A DNA stretch of 64,000 nt from Girardinichthys multiradiatus. Lineage: Eukaryota > Chordata > Actinopteri > Cyprinodontiformes > Goodeidae. Under the pieces are notes generated by a model. That model searched no databases. It saw only the letters and a list, made by a program, of their open reading frames with translations, and was not told the origin of the DNA. This document shows, one piece after another, positions 12,486 through 22,500 of this stretch (position 1 is the first letter of the stretch; every line of letters begins with the position of its first letter). A program made the translations under genes and the position numbers. The DNA lies in contig NC_061808.1 of the NCBI RefSeq assembly GCF_021462225.1, positions 21,923,119 to 21,987,118 of the forward strand, given 5' to 3'.

Positions 12486-12875
12486 CGGACTTATCGACTT
12501 GGACCCCCGGAGTAAATCTTCCCAGAACACACCTCTGCATCAACGACCATACCTCCCAGCCTTCTGAGCAGCATCGTAAGCCCTCTCCTTTTCCTCCACA
12601 CAGTCAATGATCTGCACAACTCCTCATCTTCCCTTGCTAATCCCGACTGTCCTTCACAGAGCTCCAGGTTCCAGCCCCGACCAGTACCGATCCCGGACTC
12701 GCCCCAGCATATTAAATAAACAAGTTACAAACTGTTTTGGTTGTCTGCTTGTGGTTCTGTATGTGAGTCAGAAAGTTATGTCCCAATATGTCAGGTCTAT
12801 CACTTAAAATCTCAATAAAATACATTAATGTTTGTTGTTGTTATATGACAATAAAAGATTAAGGGGTCTGAGTAC

Positions 12876-13118
12876 TTTTGCAAGTCACTGCATACCTTGC
12901 ATTTGAAAACTGTCAGCATTCCATCCAGCCCCTTCCTGGTGGTGATATACTGTGGCTCATGACATTCCAACTTCCATAGTTTTTTTTTACATCCTTTAGA
13001 AACCATCCCAACCCCTCTGGCATGCCTCGCTGCTGAAAGAGTAATAAATTACGCTGTGTAATAGCTGAAATGACGAGTCATGAAAGCAACTATTCTCTCC
13101 AAATTGCAGCCTTTTCCT
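12876..13118. repeat. 243-bp direct repeat, copy 1
   Basis: It matches 14507-14749 base for base with no gaps at a constant offset of 1631, with about 8 substitutions (about 97% identity). It starts inside the last bases of the Tc1-like end (TTTTGCAAGTCACTG) and runs into ordinary sequence. Confidence 0.93.
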
Positions 13119-14506
13119 GGCTGGGGCCTCTTAGTGGATGTGTTTGTCCCGTCATGGTGCGGGGTCGGGGGTCCGGTTGTGGGTGCGGTGCTGGGTGGGG
13201 TCTGCCCTGTTGCGCCAGTGGCGGGGGAGGCGTTGCGCGGGGCCCTTGCCTTGCCGTTGCGGCGCGCTGTGTGGTGTGGGAGCGGGTGCGGCGGGGGTTC
13301 TTAGAGCAGGACTGTGTGTGGAGCTCGCGCTGTGTGGTGTGGCTTCATCGGCTTCTCGGCCACGGAGTTCACCTGCGGGGGTGTGCCCCTGTGGGGGTGG
13401 GGATTCGTGGCGTTTGGGTTTGGGGGGATGTGTTCGATATCAATGTCCTTGTTGGGGGTGGCCCTGTGGGGAAGTTCTTGTTGGGGTTCACTGGGAGTAG
13501 GAGACTCGTTGGGGGGTCGGGACTGCTCCGTCCTGGGGCGGCTCTGGTTGGCGGGTTGCTTTGGGCCATGTGGACCCCTTTTTTGTACATAGCCCCCTCT
13601 CCGGAGGTGGATGGGGGTTGTTGGGGACGGGGGGGCAGGAGCCGGGCCAGGGTCACCCGGGTCTGGGCAGTACCGGCGCTGTCTGCCCGGTGGCCGCTTG
13701 CCAGGGCCTGGCCCCCTGGGCTCTGTCGGGCCTCTGCTTGGGGGGTGGTGTGTCCCGGGGTCTTGGGCCTTTGGGTCCATGGCTGGATCTGCTAGGGCGT
13801 GGCTGGCTGCTGGCGGTGCCTGTGGGCTCGTCGCTGCGGCTCCCTGGGGCTTCTGCACTGTTGCTGCTGGGTGGTTCCCCTGGGACTCTCCACTGCTCTT
13901 CTCTGGAGGGGTTGCGGTAGTCCCGGCGGTGGTTCTCCTGGGGTTCCTGTACTGTGAGGGGCCTATGGATGCCTGTGGCTTGGATCTCCTCAGTGTCCGT
14001 CCAGGGACCATGGGGCAGGCCTGTGGGTCCTCACACTCGCTATTGCATATTTTTGTGGAGAAACCTTGTATACAAAAGCGTGTCCACACCCATACTCACA
14101 GGTGTTAAGCTTCAGGTGTTGACAAATACACAGATGTCCTATATTGGGCTGCACCTCTCACTAAGTACATTTTACATTCAGAATTACCATGTACTATTTT
14201 GTAAAAAAAAAAAAAAACATCTGCAGGTGTAATCTTGTATTCTCTTCATCCTTCTTTCTCTCCTCCACTCTTTCCTCCTTTCCTCCCCTTTTTCCCCCAT
14301 CTCTCTCTTTTTTGAGCTTCTGTTTTCCTTTTTTATTTCAGTCTCCGTGTCCGTAACAATTTAAATATTCCCAAAGAGGTTTATAATAAAGTTTCTTCTA
14401 TAAATATCAAGCAGAGCTTTAAAGCATTAGCTGTGATGTTCTGCTTGTGAAAGTAAATCTGTTGGGCAATTTCTTGGCACTCAGACAACAATTCTGAACG
14501 ATACTC
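13119..14506 (+). repeat. G-rich segment between the direct repeats
   Basis: 1388 bp. From 13119 to about 14040 the + strand is strongly G-rich with many G runs (for example near 13375-13430), quite unlike the AT-rich neighbourhood; then a C/T tract (about 14240-14345) and an AATAAA-type signal near 14387. Large open frames on both strands (13070-13795 plus, 13301-14089 minus) are composition artefacts of a stop-poor GC-rich sequence. The order G-rich block, pyrimidine tract, poly(A)-like signal resembles a repeat I believe occurs in other teleosts, but I cannot name it. No terminal inverted repeats were seen. Confidence 0.6.
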
Positions 14507-14749
14507 TTTTGCAAGTCACTGCATACCTTGCATTTGAAAACTGTCAGCATTCCATCCAGCCCCTTCCTGGTGGTGATATACTGTGGCTCATCCCATTCCA
14601 ACTTCCATAGTTTTTTTTTACATCCTTTAGAAACCATACCAACCTCTCTGGCATGCCTCGCTGCTGAAAGAGTAATAAATTACGCTGTGTAATAGCTGAT
14701 ATGACGAGTCATGAAAGCAACCCTTCTCTCCAAATTGCGGCCTTTTCCT
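14507..14749. repeat. 243-bp direct repeat, copy 2
   Basis: Partner of 12876-13118. Its left edge carries only the last 15 or so bases of the Tc1-type terminus, so it was copied from the first location rather than the reverse. Confidence 0.93.
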
Positions 14750-14931
14750 CCTTTTTTGCACATGGCCACAATCTGTGCTGACATCTGTCAGTATAATTGG
14801 CTTTATTTACAGCTTCGGAGAGGTTTATTCCTTTATGGGCTGCCATCATTGGTATGCTGGAAAACAAGGCAGGTGTCCGTGCACTAGTCTGCCTGAACAT
14901 AACAAACAAATCATTAAGAAGTACCACTGTA

Positions 14932-16499
14932 CAGGCCCTTCTCAAAATATTAGCATATTGTGATAAAGTTCATTATTTTCCATAATGTCATGATGAAAAT
15001 TTAACATTCATATATTTTAGATTCATTGCACACTAACTGAAATATTTCAGGTCTTTTATTGTCTTAATACGGATGATTTTGGCATACAGCTCATGAAAAC
15101 CCAAAATTCCTATCTCACAAAATTAGCATATTTCATCCGACCAATAAAAGAAAAGTGTTTTTAATACAAAAAACGTCAACCTTCAAATAATCATGTACAG
15201 TTATGCACTCAATACTTGGTCGGGAATCCTTTGGCAGAAATGACTGCTTCAATGCGGCGTGGCATGGAGGCAATCAGCCTGTGGCACTGCTGAGGTCTTA
15301 TGGAGGCCCAGGATGCTTCGATAGCGGCCTTTAGCTCATCCAGAGTGTTGGGTCTTGAGTCTCTCAACGTTCTCTTCACAATATCCCACAGATTCTCTAT
15401 GGGGTTCAGGTCAGGAGAGTTGGCAGGCCAATTGAGCACAGTGATACCATGGTCAGTAAACCATTTACCAGTGGTTTTGGCACTGTGAGCAGGTGCCAGG
15501 TCGTGCTGAAAAATGAAATCTTCATCTCCATAAAGCTTTTCAGCAGATGGAAGAATGAAGTGCTCCAAAATCTCCTGATAGCTAGCTGCATTGACCCTGC
15601 CCTTGATAAAACACAGTGGACCAACACCAGCAGCTGACACGGCACCCCGGACCATCACTGACTGTGGGTACTTGACACTGGACTTCTGGCATTTTGGCAT
15701 TTCCTTCTCCCCAGTCTTCCTCCAGACTCTGGCACCTTCATTTCTGAATGACATGCAGAATTTGCTTTCATCCGAAAAAAGTACTTTGGACCACTGAGCA
15801 ACAGTCCAGTGCTTCTTCTCTGTAGCCCAGGTCTGGGGAATGCGGCACCCGTAGCCCATTTCCTGCACACACCTGTGCACGGTGGCTCTGGATGTTTCTA
15901 CTCCACACTCAGTCCACTGCTTCCGCAGGTCCCCCAAGGTCTGGAATCGGCCCTTCTCCACAATCTTCCTCAGGGTCCGGTCACCTCTTCTCGTTGTGCA
16001 GCGTTTTCTGCCACAATTTTTCCTTCCCACAGACTTCCCACTGAGGTGCCTTGATACAGCACTCTGGGAACAGCCTATTCGTACAGAAATTTCTTTCTGT
16101 GTCTTACCCTCTTGCTTGAGGGTGTCAATAGTGGCCTTCTGGACAGCAGTCAGGTCAGCAGTCTTACCCATGATTGGGGTTTTGAGTGATGAACCAGGCT
16201 GGGAGTTTTAAAGGCCCCAGGAATCTTTTGCAGGTGTTTAGAGTTAACGCGTTGATTCAGATGATTAGGTTCATAGCTCGTTTAGAGACCCTTTTAATGA
16301 TATGCTAATTTTGTGAGATAGGAATTTTGGGTTTTCATGAGCTGTATGCCAAAATCATCCGTATTAAGACAATAAAAGACCTGAAATATTTCAGTTAGTG
16401 TGCAATGAATCTAAAATATATGAATGTTAAATTTTCATCATGACATTATGGAAAATAATGAACTTTATCACAATATGCTAATATTTTGAGGAGGACCTG
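14932..16499 (-). mobile_element. Near-intact Tc1-like DNA transposon, 1568 bp
   Basis: Two inverted repeats of 200 bp (14932-15131 and 16300-16499) differ at only about 2 positions and begin CAGGCCCTTCTC / CAGGTCCTCCTC. Both ends are flanked by TA (14930-14931 and 16500-16501), the Tc1/mariner target. One uninterrupted transposase frame fills the interior on the minus strand. The arm identity indicates a young insertion. Confidence 0.96.
15209..16171 (-). CDS. Tc1-family transposase (DD34E), uninterrupted
   Basis: 320 residues starting MGKTADLTAVQKATIDTLKQ. An N-terminal paired-type helix-turn-helix (QKEISVRIGCSQSAVSRHLS, about 30-49) and a basic GRKNCGRKRCTTRRGDR hinge precede the catalytic core: D in VLFSDESKF, D in FQHDLAPAHSAK, E in SPDLNPIENLWDIVKR with 34 residues between the last two, the DD34E signature. 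It cuts and pastes DNA between TA sites. Compared with relatives I remember (about 335-340 residues), about 15 residues are missing between CRIPQ and TWATEKK, and a tryptophan in the VMxWGA motif is R here (VMVRGA). So activity is doubtful although the frame is open. Confidence 0.94.
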   Translation of the reverse strand: MGKTADLTAVQKATIDTLKQEGKTQKEISVRIGCSQSAVSRHLSGKSVGRKNCGRKRCTTRRGDRTLRKIVEKGRFQTLGDLRKQWTECGVETSRATVHRCVQEMGYGCRIPQTWATEKKHWTVAQWSKVLFSDESKFCMSFRNEGARVWRKTGEKEMPKCQKSSVKYPQSVMVRGAVSAAGVGPLCFIKGRVNAASYQEILEHFILPSAEKLYGDEDFIFQHDLAPAHSAKTTGKWFTDHGITVLNWPANSPDLNPIENLWDIVKRTLRDSRPNTLDELKAAIEASWASIRPQQCHRLIASMPRRIEAVISAKGFPTKY

Positions 16500-16501
16500 T
16501 A

Positions 16502-17259
16502 TAATGGCAGTTCATGAGAAACCTGTGAAAGGCACATTATTGATTTGTGTAGAATTTAGGAAAAGCAAAAAAGTCTTTAAAGGCCACGGTGATGTTTGCC
16601 ATCTGTAAATTGCACTGAAGTTCTATTTTGTGCGAAACATCAGATACAAGATATAATCTATAAGAGGATGCTTCTTGTGTTTTAAAATAAACACTTTTTC
16701 CGACTGTGGTAAGTCTTTTATTGAACCGCCAACCAATGGAAAAGTCGTAGGAATGAAAGAAATTTGATGATGACTTAGCTAAAGGCAGCTTCAAATAAAG
16801 TCCCATGCGGTTGCGAGGGCAGAATCTGGTTAAACAAGGAAGTTCTGGTTGTGGATGACCACATCATACCTTGCATGAATCATTCAAGTGGAGACTTGAG
16901 GGGGCATCTGGATGGCCTGCATGTGTGTCTGTGGGTGTGGGAGAAGAGATTCTTATGTCTTGTTTTGATGTACAAATCTTATTGTTGTTGGTGCTCTGAG
17001 GGAAAATTTAAAGGGAACATTGTTTTTTTTTATCTCATATGACTTAAGCCGAAAATGGATTAAATGTTCATTACTGTTGGCAACAATTACAATAAAAAGT
17101 CTAAAGACCAAAACTCTTAACAAGCAAAATGCAAAACAGCTGCCTGTCTCTGCTAGAATTCCTAAACTACGAAGGTTTGTTTCTCAGGGGCATCAGTTGC
17201 TCTAATGTCATCTGTGTCTTCCTCAAAAGGGGCTGGGTGAAGCACAACTACATCAGGCG
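16502..17259. other. Non-coding, nothing recognised
   Basis: AT-rich sequence between the Tc1 element and the microsatellite; no supported feature. Confidence 0.5.
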
Positions 17260-17360
17260 ATGGTTGGATGGTTGGATGGATGGATGGATGGATGGATGGA
17301 TGGATGGATGGATGGATGGATGGATGGATGGATTGATGGATGGATGGATGGATGGATGGA
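17260..17360. repeat. GGAT tetranucleotide microsatellite
   Basis: About 25 copies of GGAT/TGGA with one variant unit (GATT) near 17332. The apparent WMDGWMDG protein is a repeat artefact. Confidence 0.95.
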
Positions 17361-20239
17361 CAGAACAGCCTATGTAATATACAATTTTACATTATATTTT
17401 CCCAGTATTTTCTTTCCTTATACTTGCGTCTTTTACTTTTACTAATAATGTTTCAACATTTCCACATAATTTAGGACGCTCTGGTAACTGGTAACTTAAT
17501 GTGTGCATATTAAAGAAAGAGTGTTTTTTTAACACAGATTCTCCATTAGAGAAACAACTTAAATAGACTAAACATGTAACGTAAAACTTAAACTCAGAGT
17601 GTTCTTTTGAAAGTGCTTTTATGGCTTACTCTTACATGTTGATCTCATTCTGTAAACTAGAACATTTAAACTAAGGCAGATCATGTATTCTAAAATGACC
17701 TACAGACGCTCTCCAGGGTTTTTGGTAAACTGGTCAGAAGTCACAGACATTTCTGGTGTAGATCAAATGTGCCTTTTGTGCTAGTTGGTCTCTCATTAAT
17801 TGGAAGAGATTTCCTCTTCTTACCCATTGCCATATTGCTGGTTAAATGGTTGTGACATGCCTTGAAACTATGCAAAACACACATGAACAAGAGGTCACAG
17901 ATATACTCACCAACTGACTGTCTCAGATTGGTTTTTACTCATGGGACAACATGGCTGCGTCTTTTGCCGAATTTATTACCACAAGTTATTTGAGAACAGC
18001 ATAAGATGACTCATCAAATAAACAACATTCATGTGTTTGTAGAAAATAGTCCACAAACAAAAACTACAAAGTTTGTTGGCATGTAAACAAAAGTCATTTT
18101 CATCTAGTCGAAGACTCCAGTGATGTCTGCTTATATACCAGATTTTTAAAATTAGGATCACAGACAACAAAGATTTATTTTTGAAGTATAATATATGCCC
18201 TGGGGAACAACACTATCTATGATCAGAAGTGACACATCACCCTAAATGTTTTCTTTGGGGTTTACTTGTATTGGAAAATCACTTAAAACTACATCCAAAG
18301 TGTGCAGCATAGTCTCTGGTGAAAATTATGCCAAATGTAGACTGCATGTTAGTTTCAGACAATACAGTAAACAAACACATATCAGAGGTCTGACGTGGAT
18401 TTTTTTGTATCCTTTTCTCTTTTTTTGTCCAACAATACTGTTTGATTTCCTTTTTATATTTGGGATATTAAAATGTATCAAAGCAGGCTTGAATTCTTAA
18501 ATTAAATAATTCCTGAAAAGGTTTTTGTTGTTGCTTTTATATAACATCCAGCAAAGTACATGTATTCTCTTATGTTAGTTGAGGCTTAGTTAACACCAAC
18601 TTATGTTGGTCCAAACTGCAGGCAGAAAGTTGGGAGAATCCTGTAAAAAGTCTTGTTTAACAAGATGAACCGAGTCCAAAAACTAGAACAATGGCAACAG
18701 AGGACCACAAGGAGCACAAGAGGGAATCAACATCACAAAACAAAAGGAGTTAAAGAAAGAAAGAAGATATAAACTGGGAGAAGTGATAAATGGAGCAGGT
18801 GAATCAAACTATCTGAATGTGCTGCTGCTGAGAGGGAGTGTGAATTGGCCACCGATGGAGAATGGCTTAAAATGACATCATGCTGGTTTCATTAACAAAG
18901 CCTAATAAGGAATTGTATAATACTGTAAATGTTGTATTTTTTTTAATATTCATTGTTTACTTCTTTTCCTGAACCAATAGTTTTAAGGCAGCAACAAATC
19001 TTTGGAGATTTTGTTTTTTAATAAAATGGTGCTCTGGGCTTGATAACATGACCCTTGTGCTAAAACACCCTGCACAAGCTAATATGCGAATATTTCAGCC
19101 AAAGAAATGATCAGAAATGACCAATTAAAAACATGTGAATGATAGCAAAGAAAAAAAGAAACAACTCAAAATTACTCACCTTAGCGGAAACAAATGTTTG
19201 TGCCTGATTTACAATGGTTGAAGTACGAACCTTTGTTTCTGTCTGGGTTGGACTGTAGAGTCGAACGACATGCTTGGACTGGAGTCAGATTGTGTCGGTT
19301 TCATGACACGCTCAGCCATTTTGAAAATGAATACATTAGTTGTCACCTCTGAAGAAAATAATATTTAATTTCTCTAAAGGAAAACCAGGCTACTTGTGAA
19401 TAGATATCATTCACATAAAATTGCAAATGATTGTGAATCTTGAAAATATTTAAAAATAGAAACTACAGGCTGAATATGTTTTTATTTGCATCAGAATCAA
19501 CAAAATACGTTTTGTTTTCTCAGCTTGTAAAAATGCTTCATAATTCAGGAGGATTTTTCAAACAATGCTTAGTACAGCTTTAAAAAAAAAAAAGGTTTAC
19601 GAAGGTGTTAATGGATTGAAGGATCATAATGTCACCAAGGCATTCAGGAAAGCAAAGTGGAAGGCATTTCTCCGACAGTAGTATGTTTAGACACATAACC
19701 ACATAAAAATATTTATAATTCATTGTGTTAAACTTTAGTTTCAAAATGTGTTGTTAACACATTTTTTTATTACTTTTTACACAAAATCTTTCAGATAAAT
19801 CAGTAAATATCTTAAATATTTTAATGATTAGCATACAGTTTTATCTGAACACACATTTAAACTCTTTGGACTTCATTAGAAAGATTTTGAACTTTGAAAA
19901 GAACACCTGCTTCGGCAGCTGAGAGGAATCTTGGTGGCAAAAAGTAGATTTATTCTGTAACAGGCGGGCAGTGGATGTAATTACTTATTAGTGCCAATTA
20001 AGTTACCAAAATCTTTATGTTTTATTTTAAACTATGCCATGTGATAGACAATTGAAAGCCTGAATTAATGATGGCATTGCACTGACGAAGGTTCCCCGTG
20101 CAACCGTTTGTGACGTCAGGCTTTGACCTCAGCAACTCAGCACTGGGTCAATGCCTTGGCAGCACTTCCAACTCAGATTGACGTTAACAGAACGTGACAG
20201 TGCTGAGATACTTTGAGCTCAATGGGGCAGAGGATTAAC
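17361..20239. other. Non-coding, nothing recognised
   Basis: AT-rich intergenic DNA; no exon, RNA or complete repeat that I can support. Confidence 0.5.
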
Positions 20240-20600
20240 ATTAGACTGCTATATCTGCAATGCCTTCAGCACCTCGAGCTAATGTGTCTAAGTTATCCAC
20301 AAAACAGTACAGTTCCAAACTACAACAAATAATTAGATCTGCAGAGAGGATTATCAGGGCTGAACTTCCCTCCATCCAGGAACTGTACAGGTCTATGGTC
20401 AGGTCATTGCAGACCCTACACATCCTGCAAGCAAACTGTTTAGGGTTTTACCTTTGAGTCGGCGGTACAGAGATAGTTTCTTCCCCCACGCTGTCTCTCT
20501 GATGAACACTTACCAGAGTGCCAGATTGATACCATACATGTTTGTACAATTCAGCCATGTCTGTCTTTTTTGTATAAACACTGTATATATGTACATATTT
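20240..20600 (+). mobile_element. LINE reverse-transcriptase 3' fragment
   Basis: The frame contains SSKLQQIIRSAERIIRAELP and SIQELYRSMVRS, then in another frame RRYRDSFFPHAVSLMNTYQ, the typical C-terminal end of a teleost jockey/L2/Rex-type LINE. It is 5' truncated and frameshifted. Confidence 0.7.
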
Positions 20601-21179
20601 ACAACAAAAACACATATTTCCCTTTTATAATTCTGAAAAATACAAAATTAAGAGTTGATTAAGTTGATTAAGTCGATTCCTTGTCTGTGTGCACAAACTT
20701 GGTGAATAAAGCAGATGCTGATGACCGACTACATATTAATATAAGCAGGTTTTAAGTATGCAATTTCCAAAAGATTTTTCAGATAAGAATCCTTTTGTAA
20801 ATGAGATCTCAGTTCATCTCCAAAATCTAATAAATTGTAAAAATTAAAATTGGTCTCAGGGAAACAATCTGCTTTGCAATTATTGATAGTGGGCGCTATT
20901 AATGTTGAATATTGTATTAAGCTTTAAAAACTTAAAGAGTAGATGATTAAACACATATTTAATATTTATTTGGCCTATCTGATATGGTTTTCTTTTCTGT
21001 TTTCTCTTGTGCATAACTCAGCACAACAAGAATTGTGTATTGTTGCATATAGATATGCGTTGTAATCTTACTGTTGAATGTTAGTTTTCTGGAGCCTGTA
21101 CTGTATACCAAGATGTCCTTGCTGAGAACAGAAGCCTGCCTTAAGCTCTTAATAAAACATTATTAAAACACACACTGAA
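20601..21179. other. Non-coding, nothing recognised
   Basis: AT-rich sequence between the LINE fragment and a Tc1 fragment. Confidence 0.5.
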
Positions 21180-21189
21180 TGTACAAAAC

Positions 21190-21445
21190 TATGTATACAA
21201 TCTAGTATAAGTCCAGCTGTTCTGTGAAGGCTTCAGAGGTTTGTTAGAGAGCATTAGTGTACAAACACCATAAGGAAGATCAAAGAACACAGTTGACATG
21301 TCAGGTATAATGATGTGGAGATTTTTTTACCAGTTTAAGGTATAAATCAATATCCCATGCTTTGAGCATCACACAGTTCTATCCTTTGTGTAAAAAAGAA
21401 AATGAGTATGGCACAACTCAAAACCTAGCAAAACGCTGAAACTTA
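21190..21445 (+). mobile_element. Tc1-like fragment (transposase 5' side)
   Basis: The CAGAGGTTTGTTAGAG and GAGTATGGCACAACTCAAAACCTAG blocks match the start of the transposase region of the family seen at 670 and 9470, here on the + strand with an internal deletion. No intact frame. Confidence 0.7.
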
Positions 21446-22269
21446 CTTTTAAATTATGAGAAAAGACAGAGCACTCAATACCAAACTGACCACAATCCTA
21501 AACATCCTAATCTACAAAGTAGACACTTTTGTAAACTTTTGCAAAACACTGTGATTGAGCTTTCTTAAGCCCTTCCTTTGCAGCTGTTTCAAATTTGATG
21601 TGCTAAACAACTGTCATATACTACAAAACAGCTTTTTTAACAGGAGTGAAACAGAAAGAGGATCGGACCGTGGTTAAATGAAATCAAACAACACCATAAT
21701 GCACGCATTAAGATTAAAAAAGGAACACAAACACATGAATATTTCCAAAGGGAAAGTTCCTTGAACATCACATGATGAGACTTATGCTCTATTAAAAAAA
21801 ACAATGCAGTTATGTCACATCGTAATGGGGAACTAATCCATGTTGCACTGAGGTTTTTTGTTGCCATAATACATTTTATTTACAACTATGGCTCCATTGT
21901 CAGCTTATTGACATAGCCTATTGTGAATTACAATATTTATATTATTTTAGAACATGTTTTTCTTGAAGTGTCTCACATGCACACCTTCTTGAAAAATTAC
22001 TCTTATAATTATTATTTAATCGGTTAATTAAATACATTAACAATAAAAACTAAAGGAGTGCCATGCTTTAGAAAGGTATCCAGACTGAATGGTGATACAG
22101 AGCAGAATAGTTTTGCAGTAGGAAAGTAGGCATAGCACAAAATCTGACTTTTGTGCCTTCATATGCTAAACTTAAACTGTTATTGTACAACTTATACATA
22201 GTTACTCATTCAGTGCAACTGTAACATTGTAATGCATCAATAGAAAAGCATGTTCAACCACATGTCCAT

Positions 22270-22500
22270 GTCCAACTGAGGTGTTGGGCTGGCCAAGCAT
22301 GTCTCCAGACTTAAACCATATTGAGCATCTGTGGCGCATCCTCAAAAGGAAGGTGAAGGAGCACAAGGTGTCAAGAGAGTTAGGCCAGTGCTGGAAGGTA
22401 AGGATGGCCACACAAAATATTGACACTGTGGGCACAATTTGGACATTTTCACTTATATCACCTTTGCACAAAGATCTTAAGAGGTGCCTAAGGTAATGTC
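22270..22500 (+). pseudogene. Transposase C-terminal fragment of a second Tc1 family
   Basis: WPSMSPDLNHIEHLWRILKR contains the last catalytic E with the D-L-N-x-I-E-x-L-W context. It ends soon after by stop. It differs from the neighbouring Tc1 copies, so a separate family. Confidence 0.75.

Larger units (their letters stand above)
10763..12793 (+). mobile_element. Solo LTR of a retroelement (about 719 bp) carrying a nested insertion
   Basis: It begins TGTCACATTGTGGGA and ends CAATATGTCA; the ends are an imperfect TG...CA inverted repeat. It is flanked by an exact 5-bp duplication GGTCT (10758-10762 and 12794-12798). Inside are a TATA box (TATAAG, 10881-10886) and a polyadenylation signal AATAAA (12715-12720), the order expected for an LTR. 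There is no gag/pol and no second LTR nearby, so it is a solo LTR left by recombination. A 1.3-kb unrelated element interrupts it at 11179-12485. Confidence 0.85.
9470..12893 (-). mobile_element. Tc1-like element split by a solo LTR
   Basis: The left part (9470-10762) and right part (12794-12893) are collinear halves of one Tc1-family copy: sequence runs ...GTTGGTCT, is interrupted, and resumes ATCACTTAAAATCTCAATAAA to the terminal ACTTTTGCAAGTCACTG. The transposase on the minus strand is degenerate. It is the same family as the copies at 670, 21190, 45060 and 46970. Confidence 0.82.

Noticed and set aside
13310..13430. A defined G-quadruplex site
   Set aside because: G runs are plentiful but loop lengths are irregular; a specific G4 could not be claimed from reading alone.
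13070..14089. Long open frames of 241 and 262 codons on opposite strands
   Set aside because: They overlap in a strongly G-rich block where stops are rare, have extreme composition (G/V/W or P/T/R), no conserved domain and no splice or start context.
17129..17445. [12 protein letters not shown] proteins
   Set aside because: Translation of the GGAT microsatellite.
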